From Lunatimonas sp. (lineage in GTDB: Bacteria > Bacteroidota > Bacteroidia > Cytophagales > Cyclobacteriaceae): DNA of 64,000 bases. Below are positions 8,371 to 17,115 of this stretch, in pieces. A program made the position numbers and the translations under genes. The notes under the pieces were generated by a model. The model was not told where the DNA came from. It searched no databases and saw only the letters and a program-made list of their open reading frames with translations. Numbering within the stretch: position 1 is the first letter of the stretch; the number at the start of each line of letters is the position of its first letter. Location of the stretch: assembly GCF_020832325.1 (NCBI RefSeq), contig NZ_JAFIEU010000050.1, positions 124,001 through 188,000 of the forward strand, read 5' to 3'.

Positions 8371-9220
8371 GTCCGGTCTTCTTTATTTTCGACAGCTCGG
8401 CGTTCAGGTTAGCCTTCAGGATGCTGGGCGCGTAGGGTACGCTGCATATGGCATTCCAGAGTCGGGATTTATGGATGCTGTTTCGGCGAATCGAGCCAAT
8501 TTGCTGTTGGGAAATCCTGTAGGAAAGGCCTGTTTGGAGTTTTACCAAGGCATGGCTACCATGGAGTTTACTCGTGCCTGTCAAGTGGCTTTCTCAGGTG
8601 CGCCTGCTCAAATCAGTGTAAATACCCTTCCTTACCAAATGCAACAAGTGATCACGTTGCAAGGAGGTGATACCATCGAAGTTTCGGTGTCCCGATCGGG
8701 AAACTGGCTTTACATGGCCTTGGCCGGTGATTGGGATCAGCCAACTTACTTTGGAAGTAAAAGCTTTTATCAGCCAATCAGCGGAAGATCAGGATTTCGG
8801 GTAGGGGATGAAATAGCGTTTTTTCCTAAAAGGGAGCGCATTACTTCAAAAAACGCCTACGTCAAGCCTTCGTCTTTTTGGCATCCTACGGTAATATCGG
8901 CTTATCCAGGCCCTGATTTTGAGCTCCTAGATCTAAGGGGCCAAGAGCAACTATTGGGGTCTTCATTTCAGGTGACCACGTCAATCAACCGCATGGGCTA
9001 CCAATTGGAAGGGTCGATTTCACATGCTCTCCCTGAAATACTAAGTGCACCGGTTTATCCCGGAACAGTGCAGCTTACGCCGTCGGGAAGGTTGATCGTA
9101 CTCATGCGGGATGCACAGGTGACGGGAGGCTATCCACGGGTACTTCAACTAACCCCCAGGAGTTTGGCTGCATTTTCCCAGAAGCGGCCAGGGGAGTATG
9201 TATCCTTTCAGCTAGCCTAA
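8360..9220 (+). CDS. pxpC: 5-oxoprolinase subunit C (biotin-dependent carboxyltransferase-like family)
   Basis: This 286-aa protein is the third subunit of 5-oxoprolinase. The signature LQDAGRVGYAAYGIPESGFM, followed by DAVSANRANLLLGNP, sits at residues 18-52. The C-terminal TSINRMGYQLEG and PSGRLIVLMRDAQVTGGYPR segments are also typical. It overlaps pxpB by 11 nt. Its stop codon lies only 1 nt from the stop codon of the convergent symporter gene, so no independent terminator fits between them. Confidence 0.94.
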   Translation: MRSKSGLLYFRQLGVQVSLQDAGRVGYAAYGIPESGFMDAVSANRANLLLGNPVGKACLEFYQGMATMEFTRACQVAFSGAPAQISVNTLPYQMQQVITLQGGDTIEVSVSRSGNWLYMALAGDWDQPTYFGSKSFYQPISGRSGFRVGDEIAFFPKRERITSKNAYVKPSSFWHPTVISAYPGPDFELLDLRGQEQLLGSSFQVTTSINRMGYQLEGSISHALPEILSAPVYPGTVQLTPSGRLIVLMRDAQVTGGYPRVLQLTPRSLAAFSQKRPGEYVSFQLA

Positions 9221-9221
9221 G

Positions 9222-10691
9222 TTACCGCTCTACGGCTAGGTCATCCAGCATCTGTTGTACCTTTTTGGGGGGCTCCTGCTTGCCCAGCTTTCCAACCACG
9301 ATGTAAGTAATCGTGGAAACCACCACCGGTAGACTGACGGACAGGGCCAAACTTCCCAAGTCGTAGGATTTGGTGAAGATAAAAGCAGTCAATCCCATTA
9401 GAATGGAGGAAATGGCAGCGGCGGGCCCACAATTCTTAAACCATGGGATGACACCAAACAGCATAGGGACGGCTATCGGTCCTACCAAAGCGCCAAACCA
9501 ACTGATAATCAACCCTAAAACACCTCCAAACCTTTCAAATTGAAAGGCGATGACGATCGTAGCTAGTGTAAACAGAAAGGTGGTTACCCGAGCGATACCA
9601 AGCGAATTTTTTCCGTCTTTAAACTTGGCATTTAAGGCTGGAAGTATATCTCGGGTAATTACGGCACTTATTGTGTTGATGTCCGAAGAAGTCATGGACA
9701 TGGTGTTCGCAAATAAGGATGCTACCACCAAACCAACCAGTCCGATTGGCAAGAGTTGCATCGTCAATATACCGTAGGATTGGGTAGGATCTTCCATCTC
9801 CGGGAGTAATATCGGTGCGGCCCACATAGGGAAAAACAAGATAAGCGGCCATACGAGGTATAGGATTCCGGAAAGGCGGGCAGCCTTGGATGCTTGTTGT
9901 TCAGAGGGGGATGAGATGTAGCGGGTGGCCAGATTCCACTGTCCACCGTTATAGGAAAGGAAGTTGATAAATAGAAATGCCAGCGCGAAACCGACGGTGT
10001 AAGGTTCGTGAAAGAGCTGACTGTTCTCTGCGGGAAGTTGTTCCCACATGGTAAAAACCGAGCCTATACCACCTAGCTTGGCAACAACTACCACAAACAT
10101 GATAACACCAGCGATGATCTGCACAATAAATTGGGCAAAATCCGTGATAATCACTGCCCAAAGTCCGCCAAAGGTTATGTATAATAAGGATATGCCTCCA
10201 GAAACCAAGATACCTACCGGCAGCGACACGCCGGTAAAAACGTTGAGGAGTACGGCAATGGCTGCCCACTTTGCCCCAATATCAAAGAGCTTTAGAGTAA
10301 CGCCGCTCCAAGCCATTAACTGTTGGGTGAAGAGGTTGTACCGAACTGTCAAAAACTCCAATGGCGACTGTATCTGATAGCGTTTACGGAGCCTAACCCA
10401 AAAGACCGGGAATACTCTTGCGCTCACGACGATGGTAAGACCAATGGTCAGCGCCCACCAAATATAGAGGGAAAACCCATGGGTATAAGCCAGTCCGGCA
10501 TAGGCCACAAATACCGCCCCACTATATCCGGAAACGTGATGGGAAATCCCCGAAAGCCACCAGGGCAATTTCCCTCCCGCGACAAAATAATCTTCCGAGT
10601 TTGTGTTTTTGAAATAAGACCAAATACCAATACCCAGCATAAGCAGGAAAAACAGGGCTATAACAACCAGGTCGAGTAGGCTAAGTTCCAT
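9222..10691 (-). CDS. Sodium:solute symporter (SSS family)
   Basis: This 489-aa inner-membrane protein has about 13 hydrophobic segments, in line with the SSS/SGLT fold. Typical features are the N-terminal FAGGKLPWWLSG-type segment (here DYFVAGGKLPWWLSGISHH), SGYSGAVFVAYAGLAY, and VTFGGLWAVIITDF-like sequence in the middle (ITFGGLWAVIITDFAQFIVQ). It should couple Na+ entry to uptake of an organic solute. It is the last gene of a minus-strand series that begins with the exported Gfo/Idh and uronate genes, so a sugar or sugar acid is a reasonable guess. The convergent pxpABC leaves 5-oxoproline as an alternative. Family membership is firm and the substrate is not. Confidence 0.9.
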   Translation of the reverse strand: MELSLLDLVVIALFFLLMLGIGIWSYFKNTNSEDYFVAGGKLPWWLSGISHHVSGYSGAVFVAYAGLAYTHGFSLYIWWALTIGLTIVVSARVFPVFWVRLRKRYQIQSPLEFLTVRYNLFTQQLMAWSGVTLKLFDIGAKWAAIAVLLNVFTGVSLPVGILVSGGISLLYITFGGLWAVIITDFAQFIVQIIAGVIMFVVVVAKLGGIGSVFTMWEQLPAENSQLFHEPYTVGFALAFLFINFLSYNGGQWNLATRYISSPSEQQASKAARLSGILYLVWPLILFFPMWAAPILLPEMEDPTQSYGILTMQLLPIGLVGLVVASLFANTMSMTSSDINTISAVITRDILPALNAKFKDGKNSLGIARVTTFLFTLATIVIAFQFERFGGVLGLIISWFGALVGPIAVPMLFGVIPWFKNCGPAAAISSILMGLTAFIFTKSYDLGSLALSVSLPVVVSTITYIVVGKLGKQEPPKKVQQMLDDLAVER

Positions 10692-10719
10692 AAAAGAAGG
10701 TGGTAAGTGTATAGATTAA

Positions 10720-10745
10720 ACCCTGCCGGATTGTGCCGGCAGGGT
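10720..10745 (-). terminator. Perfect 10-bp hairpin between the Gfo/Idh and symporter genes
   Basis: ACCCTGCCGG at 10720-10729 and CCGGCAGGGT at 10736-10745 are exact inverse complements with a 6-nt loop. On the minus strand it lies 32 nt past the Gfo/Idh stop codon and 28 nt before the symporter start codon. Only a weak U-rich segment follows, so it may be a partial terminator or an mRNA-stabilising 3' stem rather than a full stop. Confidence 0.6.
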
Positions 10746-10777
10746 AGTTGGAGAGGTAGGGTAAGGTAAGGGTTGAG

Positions 10778-12121
10778 TTAAACCTTGGGTTCCCAGCCTT
10801 TTTGATAGTCACGGCTCCATAGGGCCATGGCTTTCTTATCGTTTTTAATGCGTCCGTTTGATGGATCGATTTGTAGGGAGCGGCCTACACGTTGGGAGAT
10901 GTTTCCAAGTTGTACCAACAGGGTGCTTTGGTGTGCACCTACGATCTCAGATCTTACCTCCACACCCTTTTTGATGCCATCAAAAAAGTTCTGAATGTGA
11001 ATGGCATCCAAAGCCTGAGCGGGACTGACCCGATTTTGGGGATCGATGGGCATGTCGTTCTTCACGTCTTTGACGATCTCGTTCTTAAGGTTAAAGATCT
11101 TGTAGGAATTTCCGCCTTCGATCAGTACACTGCCGGTTTCTCCATAGAAAAGCACCCCAACGGAGCCTCCTTCAATGTGTTTGCCGTTGCAGCTCCTTCC
11201 TTCCCAGGTAATCACTCCTTTATCGCCAAACTCCATGTTGATGATCTGGGTGTCTGGTGTTTCCCAGTCATCCTGATAGTGGTAGCGTCCGCCGGCTGAA
11301 TTCACCATGGTTGGGTAATCTACCTGTAGACCCCATCGCGCCAAGTCTACCATATGCGTACCATTATTTAACGCTTCGCCTGTTCCCCAATTCCAGAACC
11401 AGTGCCAGTTGTAATGGATGAGGTTATCCCGATAGTCTTCCCGTGGGGCAGGGCCTTGCCATAGGTCGAAATCCAACCAATCAGGTACGGCGACTTTCTT
11501 TCCCTGTCCGATTGGTCCGCGGTTGTTGGCATACCAGGTTTTTGCCATATACGGTTTGCCGATGGCACCATTATGAACCTCTTTGATACCAGCAACTACA
11601 TTGGGCCATGAACGCCTCTGATTGCCCACTTGAATTACTTTTTGGTATTTCCGCTGCGCAGCGATCAGCATTTCCCCTTCTTTGGGGTTGTGGCTACAGG
11701 GTTTCTCCAAGTAGACGTGTTTTCCAGCCTGTACGGCCATCAGGGCCGCAGGTGCATGCCAATGGTCCGGTGCGGTCACTACAAGGGCGTCTACGTCCTT
11801 ATCTTCGAGGACTTTTCTGACGTCCTTTTGTTCCTTGGGTTTTGTTCCCTGAATTTCTTGGATAGCGGCAGTAAATTTGGACGAAGCGTTGGAATCGACG
11901 TCACAACTGTAAATTACCTCGCAATTATCCTGTCCGGCAAAGTTGCTCCCTACGGCCATTCCACGGCTGACCACCCCCATACAGGCGACCTGAATGCGCT
12001 CGTTTGCCCCCAGGATTCTGGCATAGCTTTTCGCAGATATTCCGGGGAGAATGCCACCTACAGATGCCAAAGCAGCACCTGCGGCTGCTTTCTTTACAAA
12101 GGTTCTTCTAGAATTTTTCAT
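10778..12121 (-). CDS. Tat-exported Gfo/Idh/MocA family oxidoreductase
   Basis: This 447-aa protein begins with a twin-arginine leader (SRRTFVKKAAAGAALASVGG), so it is folded with its nicotinamide cofactor before export. The Rossmann start (ERIQVACMGVVSRGMA) is a loose version of GxGxxG. The catalytic Lys sits in VYLEKPCSHNPKEG, after PDHWHAPAALMA. The C-terminal half is the alpha/beta substrate domain. The start at 12121 puts the RR close to the N-terminus. Only 23 nt separate it from the preceding oxidoreductase gene, and that spacer carries the conserved leader tail. Substrate unknown; a sugar or polyol is expected from the family. Confidence 0.9.
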   Translation of the reverse strand: MKNSRRTFVKKAAAGAALASVGGILPGISAKSYARILGANERIQVACMGVVSRGMAVGSNFAGQDNCEVIYSCDVDSNASSKFTAAIQEIQGTKPKEQKDVRKVLEDKDVDALVVTAPDHWHAPAALMAVQAGKHVYLEKPCSHNPKEGEMLIAAQRKYQKVIQVGNQRRSWPNVVAGIKEVHNGAIGKPYMAKTWYANNRGPIGQGKKVAVPDWLDFDLWQGPAPREDYRDNLIHYNWHWFWNWGTGEALNNGTHMVDLARWGLQVDYPTMVNSAGGRYHYQDDWETPDTQIINMEFGDKGVITWEGRSCNGKHIEGGSVGVLFYGETGSVLIEGGNSYKIFNLKNEIVKDVKNDMPIDPQNRVSPAQALDAIHIQNFFDGIKKGVEVRSEIVGAHQSTLLVQLGNISQRVGRSLQIDPSNGRIKNDKKAMALWSRDYQKGWEPKV

Positions 12122-12143
12122 ATGTCTATAGTTGTTTCTCAAC
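12122..12143 (-). repeat. Minimal copy of the leader-repeat tail in front of an oxidoreductase gene
   Basis: On the minus strand this 22-nt segment reads GTTGAGAAACAACTATAGAC followed by AT and then ATG. It differs from the tails before araB and the GH18 gene at only a few transition positions. It fills almost the whole spacer between two Gfo/Idh genes, so here the tail exists without the inverted-repeat arms. In one frame it also ends a peptide ..VEKQL with the stop 4 nt before the ATG, as in the full units. Confidence 0.5.
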
Positions 12144-12144
12144 G

Positions 12145-13188
12145 TCAGAGGCTGATTTTATCTGCCGCTTTTTGGGCTTTTGTCATCACATCGGCAATAG
12201 CAATTGCCTGTCCCTTTTTACGTCGACTTTCACTGGCAGCCTCCATAAAGGCAAATAATTCAATGGTTTCTTGCGGATCAATGGGAGGTTTACCTGTATT
12301 GAAAAATTGAGCAATCTCTACCAACAGAGGTCTGTAGCCTCCGTACGGCCCCAAGTCGATGATTCCTTCGGATCCAAATGCAGTACCTCCATAGCCAGTC
12401 TTACCGGAGCGTAGACCTCTGAAGGTGCCGATCCGACCGTCTTCCCAGGTGCCGACAACCACTTCTGAATCGGGATGGAAGGTACGCTGCACGGTTTTGC
12501 AGCCTTTGCCCATCACCGCGTAGAGTGTTTCAACGCCATGAATACCATACCAGAACAGATCCGGGTGAGTGGGTTCAAGCGTGGCGGGACTATACGCATC
12601 CGCTCCCAAGACTTTACCTATCTTTCCCTTATTTACCGCGATCACATTTTCCATATACCGGAGTGAGGACGAGGAAAACGTAGGTAGTCCATACTTCTCT
12701 GAGGCTTTGAATATGGCAATTGCATCCACCAGAGATGCGGAGATGGGTTTGTCGATAAACATTCGCTTTCCAGCTTTAAACACTTCCAAGGCCTGTTCCA
12801 AATGGAGTCGTCCATCGTTTGTTTCCAGAAGGACAAAATCAACTTTGTCCAAAAGCGCCTGTATGGAATCGACCACTTCTACACCCAATTCCTGAATTTC
12901 CTTGATGTATCCCGGAATGCGGTCTACCGATGACTTGATGTCTTTGCTGCCCTGTGGATAGGCAGCAACAACCTTGTATCCCCCCAAATCGGCCGCAGCA
13001 TCCGAAGCATTAAACGCCTTGGTAAATGCGATGCTATGTGAGGTATCTAAGCCGATAATTCCGACTCGCTTTTCGTTCTTCTGGCTGTAAGGCTTCGTGA
13101 ATGCTTCAAAGTGCTGACTCATGCTTAGTCCGGCACCGGCCAACATGGCTTTTCCGATAAATTTCCTTCTGTCAATGGGGGGCGTCAT
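12145..13188 (-). CDS. Tat-exported Gfo/Idh/MocA family oxidoreductase
   Basis: This 347-aa protein has a twin-arginine leader (DRRKFIGKAMLAGAGLSM). It is about 100 residues shorter than its neighbours. The cofactor-binding strand reads KRVGIIGLDTSHSIAF, with the Gly-rich turn altered, and the family EKP triad is DKP here (RMFIDKPISASL), so the catalytic Lys is kept. These departures suggest either a different substrate or weaker catalysis. It is followed after 23 nt by another exported Gfo/Idh gene and preceded by a DUF6807 gene. A 12-bp CG-centred palindrome lies 18 nt upstream of its start codon. Confidence 0.85.
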   Translation of the reverse strand: MTPPIDRRKFIGKAMLAGAGLSMSQHFEAFTKPYSQKNEKRVGIIGLDTSHSIAFTKAFNASDAAADLGGYKVVAAYPQGSKDIKSSVDRIPGYIKEIQELGVEVVDSIQALLDKVDFVLLETNDGRLHLEQALEVFKAGKRMFIDKPISASLVDAIAIFKASEKYGLPTFSSSSLRYMENVIAVNKGKIGKVLGADAYSPATLEPTHPDLFWYGIHGVETLYAVMGKGCKTVQRTFHPDSEVVVGTWEDGRIGTFRGLRSGKTGYGGTAFGSEGIIDLGPYGGYRPLLVEIAQFFNTGKPPIDPQETIELFAFMEAASESRRKKGQAIAIADVMTKAQKAADKISL

Positions 13189-13205
13189 ATGCTTATACGA
13201 TTAAA

Positions 13206-13217
13206 GTTAACGTTAAC
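13206..13217. promoter_or_regulatory. LacI-type palindrome upstream of an exported oxidoreductase gene
   Basis: GTTAACGTTAAC is a perfect 12-bp palindrome centred on CG, the arrangement used by LacI/GalR-family operators (AACG.. half-sites). It lies 18-29 nt before the start codon at 13188, a position suited to repression. No regulator gene is in this window, so the binding protein is inference. Confidence 0.35.
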
Positions 13218-13280
13218 GGTGGGTTATACACCTACGACTTCGAAGGCCAATTTAATACTAAATTTCATAAAAAGAAGGGC

Positions 13281-14354
13281 TTATTTTGTAAATGCCTTAT
13301 AGTCCTTTTCAACGTCTTTATCTCCAACGGCTTTGCCAGAGTAGACGACAATGCGGTGCCTGAAGGTCGTGGACTCTCCGTTTTTCAAGCTATGGTTTAG
13401 CTCATCCTTTCCACTGCTCATGGCTTTTTGGCCCAATGGGTTTGCCGCGTACAGGCCATATCCTCTTGCATGCCAGTATGTTGGGAAACCTACATTTAGT
13501 GGGTGGTCTAGTATGGCAACTGAGATGTTTTCACCTTGAATTGTTCCGCTTAGATTCATCCATTTTCCACGGGTTCCCCATACGTCATCCCCCTCCAGTC
13601 CTTCGCTGCTGCGGTATTTTCCGGTTACACCTTCATTATTCATGGAGGGAACGTCGGTTGGATTGCCCTGTGCGTCGGTAAACTTCTCCGGTTTATCCGA
13701 AGGGTGCTCCAGTTCTCTTGCCATTCGGAGTCCAAGCATGCCCTCTTTGTTATCGGTAAAGGACACGTCGGTGCGAGCAGTCAGCTTGGTGATTCGATCA
13801 ATGGTACGTTTATCTCCCTTTCCGGCAAAAATAAACGTGGTATTTTCGGTTAATAGCACGTTGCCTTTGCTGTCAACCCAGTCCATGGTTACTTCCAATG
13901 TCCCTTCCTTGGACCCGCTAACTGCTTTGACAATGCTCTTGTGGAGGATAGTGCCGTATCGATCTTTCCTTTCCGGTGAAATTGCCTCGGAGTTATTCCA
14001 GAAATCCAAACCATTGACATCGCCGTAGTTCAGCCATAGGCCAATGTGGTGTGGGTGGTCTACGCGTTCTCCTGGTCGGTTGGCGATAGGATACCCACGG
14101 GTGATAAAAGTCTCACTTGCGGTTTTTATGGGATAAAGGACTGGCTTGGCGATGTTTTCTGGGTAAATATAGGAAGTAAAATGCTTGCCGTCAATGATGA
14201 CATCCACTCTGCGTTCTGCGTCGTTTTGGATGAGTTGAATTCGCTCGTTATCCTCCATAAAGTGTGGGGTTAATCCATCATTTGCAGCAATCGTAGGCAG
14301 CAATGGCAAGAAAAAAATGATAAGGATTAGGATTACTAGATTTTTGTTTCTCAT
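13281..14354 (-). CDS. DUF6807 (PmoA-like) family secreted protein
   Basis: This 357-aa protein has a signal peptide (VILILIIFFLPLLPTIAA) and then the DUF6807 fold. Hallmarks are the N-terminal GKHFTSYIYPEN, VLYPIKTASETFITRGYPI, and the His-rich HPHHIGLWLNYGDVNGLDFW near residue 100. A second part near residue 280 reads SVAILDHPLNVGFPTYWHARGYGL. Databases often name the family PmoA, but it is unrelated to particulate methane monooxygenase chemistry and the real activity is unknown. Its place amid three exported Gfo/Idh genes suggests a shared sugar substrate. Confidence 0.85.
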   Translation of the reverse strand: MRNKNLVILILIIFFLPLLPTIAANDGLTPHFMEDNERIQLIQNDAERRVDVIIDGKHFTSYIYPENIAKPVLYPIKTASETFITRGYPIANRPGERVDHPHHIGLWLNYGDVNGLDFWNNSEAISPERKDRYGTILHKSIVKAVSGSKEGTLEVTMDWVDSKGNVLLTENTTFIFAGKGDKRTIDRITKLTARTDVSFTDNKEGMLGLRMARELEHPSDKPEKFTDAQGNPTDVPSMNNEGVTGKYRSSEGLEGDDVWGTRGKWMNLSGTIQGENISVAILDHPLNVGFPTYWHARGYGLYAANPLGQKAMSSGKDELNHSLKNGESTTFRHRIVVYSGKAVGDKDVEKDYKAFTK

Positions 14355-14452
14355 GATTATCTGGGTTTTGGGAAAGTTGATGTGTACGTGATACTGTAAG
14401 ATCTGTTGGTTTCACTGGAAAGGATTGTGGCTTTTGATTACCTGTAAATGAG

Positions 14453-14476
14453 GGGTGGATCCGAACGAATCCACCC
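14453..14476 (-). terminator. Hairpin between an oxidoreductase gene and the DUF6807 gene
   Basis: GGGTGGAT at 14453-14460 and ATCCACCC at 14469-14476 form an 8-bp stem with an 8-nt loop. It lies in the 180-nt gap after the 14535-15896 gene on the minus strand and has no U-tract. It may be a weak terminator or a 3'-end protecting stem. Confidence 0.5.
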
Positions 14477-14534
14477 GTATTACCTTTATTCTAGATTTAA
14501 GGCTACTTTTTATAGATGAAATTACCTAATACTA

Positions 14535-15896
14535 CTAGGCCTTCAATTTAGGCTCCCAACCCTTTTCGTATTCCCTTTTCCAAAGCGCCATCGCTTTTTT
14601 GCTATTCTTGATGTGGCCGTTTTTTGGATCCACGTCCAAGATTTCGCCGGTACGGGAGGCAATGTTAGCCAGGTGGCAAAGTAGAACACTTTTTGCGCCC
14701 TCGTCGATCGGGGCCCGCTGAGCTTCCTTTCCGCGAATTGCCTCAAAGAAGTTGACGACGTGCCGCGTAGACATGCCACCGCCGCCTCCAAGTTGTGTGC
14801 CGCCTTCGTCACTGCCGGATGCATTTTCCTTCACAAGCTTGCCGGCCCTATCATACAGCTTGTATCCTCCTCGATCCACGAACACCGTTCCATCTGATCC
14901 GTAGATAATGGTACCTCTGCCGGTAGGGCCAAAGGTGTTGTATCCATTTCGACTTTTCCCGTCCCATTGTATGGTGCGGTTTCCGTCAAATTTAAAAACC
15001 GCGTCCATGGTGTCGTACATGGTCCAACCATCGTTTGGCCAGTGGTATTTACCGGAATCCACGATTACCCTGGATGGAAAGTCAACCTTCAGTGCCCAGT
15101 GGGCAACATCCAGTTCGTGGGTTGCATTGTTTCCGGATTCGGCCGTACCGTAATCCCACCCGTACCAGTGCCAGTTGTAGTTCCACGTATCGTGTTTGTA
15201 TTCCCTCCTAGGGGCAGGGCCCTGAAACAATTCCCAATCCAATCCTTGGGGTGGTGCTGCTTTTTGGGGTACAGGCACTTCCCCTCGGGCAGAATTGTAA
15301 AACGCAGTTGCTTTAAACACGTTTCCGATTACCCCGTTATGGATTTCGTTTATGATCTCAATAGATTCGGGTGCGGAACGCTGTTGGTTACCCATTTGCA
15401 CTACTTTGTTGTATTTTTTCTGATAGGCTACCAGCAGTTCTCCCTCGTAGGGGTTGTGACTACAGGGTTTTTCCACGTATACGTGCTTGCCAGCTTCCAA
15501 TGCCAACCAGGTACCTGGTGCATGCCAGTGGTCTGGGGTTGCGTTGATAAGTGCATCCACCTCTTTATCCTCTATGACTTTCAGGATACTGTTTTCCAAC
15601 TTGGGCTTGTAATCAATCACCTTTTGGAAATTTTGTAGAGCCTTTTCTCGTTGGGACTCCATTACATCGCAAAGGTATACCAAATTTACGTTGCTGGATT
15701 TCAGTCCTATGGGCTGGTAAAAGGCGCCCAATCTACGACCTAATCCTGCGATGGCGACGTTGATGCGCTCATTGGCTCCAATGATTTTCCCATAGCTTTT
15801 TGCGGAAAATCCAAACGCACCCAATGCAGAAATACCTGCGGTGGTCATGGCGGTTTTCTTTAGGAATTTTCTCCTCGCTTGGTTGTTATTCTTCAT
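14535..15896 (-). CDS. Tat-exported Gfo/Idh/MocA family oxidoreductase
   Basis: This 453-aa protein opens with a twin-arginine leader (ARRKFLKKTAMTTAGISALG). NAD(P) binding is visible at RINVAIAGLGRRLGAFY. The catalytic segment is HVYVEKPCSHNPYEG, preceded by TPDHWHAPGTWLALEAG. It is clearly related to the 10778-12121 protein, sharing the ANERINVA and ending KKAMALW.R.Y.KGWEPK. The gene follows uxuA by 25 nt on the minus strand, so it is probably part of the uronate transcript. Substrate unknown. Confidence 0.9.
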   Translation of the reverse strand: MKNNNQARRKFLKKTAMTTAGISALGAFGFSAKSYGKIIGANERINVAIAGLGRRLGAFYQPIGLKSSNVNLVYLCDVMESQREKALQNFQKVIDYKPKLENSILKVIEDKEVDALINATPDHWHAPGTWLALEAGKHVYVEKPCSHNPYEGELLVAYQKKYNKVVQMGNQQRSAPESIEIINEIHNGVIGNVFKATAFYNSARGEVPVPQKAAPPQGLDWELFQGPAPRREYKHDTWNYNWHWYGWDYGTAESGNNATHELDVAHWALKVDFPSRVIVDSGKYHWPNDGWTMYDTMDAVFKFDGNRTIQWDGKSRNGYNTFGPTGRGTIIYGSDGTVFVDRGGYKLYDRAGKLVKENASGSDEGGTQLGGGGGMSTRHVVNFFEAIRGKEAQRAPIDEGAKSVLLCHLANIASRTGEILDVDPKNGHIKNSKKAMALWKREYEKGWEPKLKA

Positions 15897-15921
15897 GATT
15901 AGTTTAGGTTACTTTAGTCGT

Positions 15922-17115
15922 TTATATTTCTTTTTGTTTCATTCTGTGAACCAAGGCCTGTTCTACGCCTCGAAGTTCTGCCAATCCTTTTAGTCGGCCA
16001 ATAGCTGAATAGCCGGGGTTAGTAACTTTGCTTAGATCATCCAGCATCTGATGCCCGTGGTCGGGTCGCATGGGAAGTGCTTTTCCTGTACGCTGTTGCA
16101 GCAGAACGAGTTCCTTTACGACCGCCACCATGGGTACATCACCCTCCAAGTGATTGGCTTCGTAAAAATTGCCCTCTTCGTCGCGCTGGGTACTGCGCAG
16201 GTGGACAAAGTGGAAGTAGTCACCGTATTTTTTCACCATCTCGGGTAGGTTATTGTCTGCTCTTACCCCTAAGGAACCCGTGCAGAAGGTAAATCCATTG
16301 TGTGGGCTGTCGTTGCCCGCGAGGATTCTGTCGTAATCGTTTGCAGTACTCACCACCCTAGGCAATCCAAAGATCGGAAATGGAGGATCATCGGGGTGAA
16401 CACAGATAAAGACGCCGCTTTCCTCGGCAATGGGTATTATTTCGTCCAGAAAGAGCTGTAGATGAAGAGCCAGTTTTTCGGCATCTATATTCGAATAGGT
16501 ATCCAACGCCGACTGGAAGTCCTCCACGGTATAGCCTTCCTCCGCACCGGGTAGGCCTGCAATGATGGTGTTAACCAATCGTTCTCTTTCCTCTTCGCTG
16601 ATGTTCTCCACGTAGGTTTTAGCTTTTTGCAGAATAGACGCGGTATAGTCCTTTTCCGCATTTGTGCGCTTCAATATGTGGACGTCAAATGCAGCGAGAT
16701 GCGTCATGTCAAATCGGAGTGCTTTCGCTCCGTTGTCCAGGGTATAGCCTAGATCTGTTCGGGTCCAATCCAATATCGGCATAAAGTTGTAACACACCAC
16801 ATGGATGCCCTCTGCGCCAAGGTTACGAATGGTTTGCTGGTAGTTTTGAATGTAGGTCTGAAAATTACCACTTCTGGTTTTGATGTTTTCGTGAACCGGG
16901 ACACTCTCTACGACCGACCACGTCAAGCCTGCTCTTTCAATCAATTCCTTCCGTTCGCGGATGGCTTCTCTTGGCCAAACGGTTCCGTTGGGTAGATTGT
17001 GTAATGCGGTCACTATCCCGGTGGCACCTGATTGTCGGATATCTGTTAGGCTTACGGGATCGTTGGGGCCATACCATCTCATGGTCTGCTCCATTAATAC
17101 GGGTTTATTGCTCAT
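15922..17115 (-). CDS. uxuA: Mannonate dehydratase
   Basis: This 397-aa cytoplasmic enzyme dehydrates D-mannonate to 2-keto-3-deoxy-D-gluconate, a step of glucuronate breakdown. Conserved segments include [12 protein letters not shown] at the N-terminus, [29 protein letters not shown], the metal-site region [20 protein letters not shown] and HPFCTGSLG-like [14 protein letters not shown]. Length matches UxuA (about 390-400 aa). The start codon overlaps the stop of the SDR gene (ATGA), so the two are coupled. Conversion of fructuronate to mannonate by that SDR and dehydration by UxuA make one route. Confidence 0.96.
   Translation of the reverse strand: MSNKPVLMEQTMRWYGPNDPVSLTDIRQSGATGIVTALHNLPNGTVWPREAIRERKELIERAGLTWSVVESVPVHENIKTRSGNFQTYIQNYQQTIRNLGAEGIHVVCYNFMPILDWTRTDLGYTLDNGAKALRFDMTHLAAFDVHILKRTNAEKDYTASILQKAKTYVENISEEERERLVNTIIAGLPGAEEGYTVEDFQSALDTYSNIDAEKLALHLQLFLDEIIPIAEESGVFICVHPDDPPFPIFGLPRVVSTANDYDRILAGNDSPHNGFTFCTGSLGVRADNNLPEMVKKYGDYFHFVHLRSTQRDEEGNFYEANHLEGDVPMVAVVKELVLLQQRTGKALPMRPDHGHQMLDDLSKVTNPGYSAIGRLKGLAELRGVEQALVHRMKQKEI

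Noticed and set aside
11630..12310. 226-codon plus-strand frame
   Set aside because: It is antisense to two strongly supported Gfo/Idh genes and its translation is low-complexity and family-less.
13281..14354. Methane monooxygenase subunit (PmoA) annotation
   Set aside because: The protein is a soluble secreted DUF6807 member without the membrane segments of particulate methane monooxygenase.
14967..15638. 223-codon plus-strand frame
   Set aside because: It is a mirror of the exported Gfo/Idh gene at 14535-15896; codon structure of the minus-strand gene explains its length.
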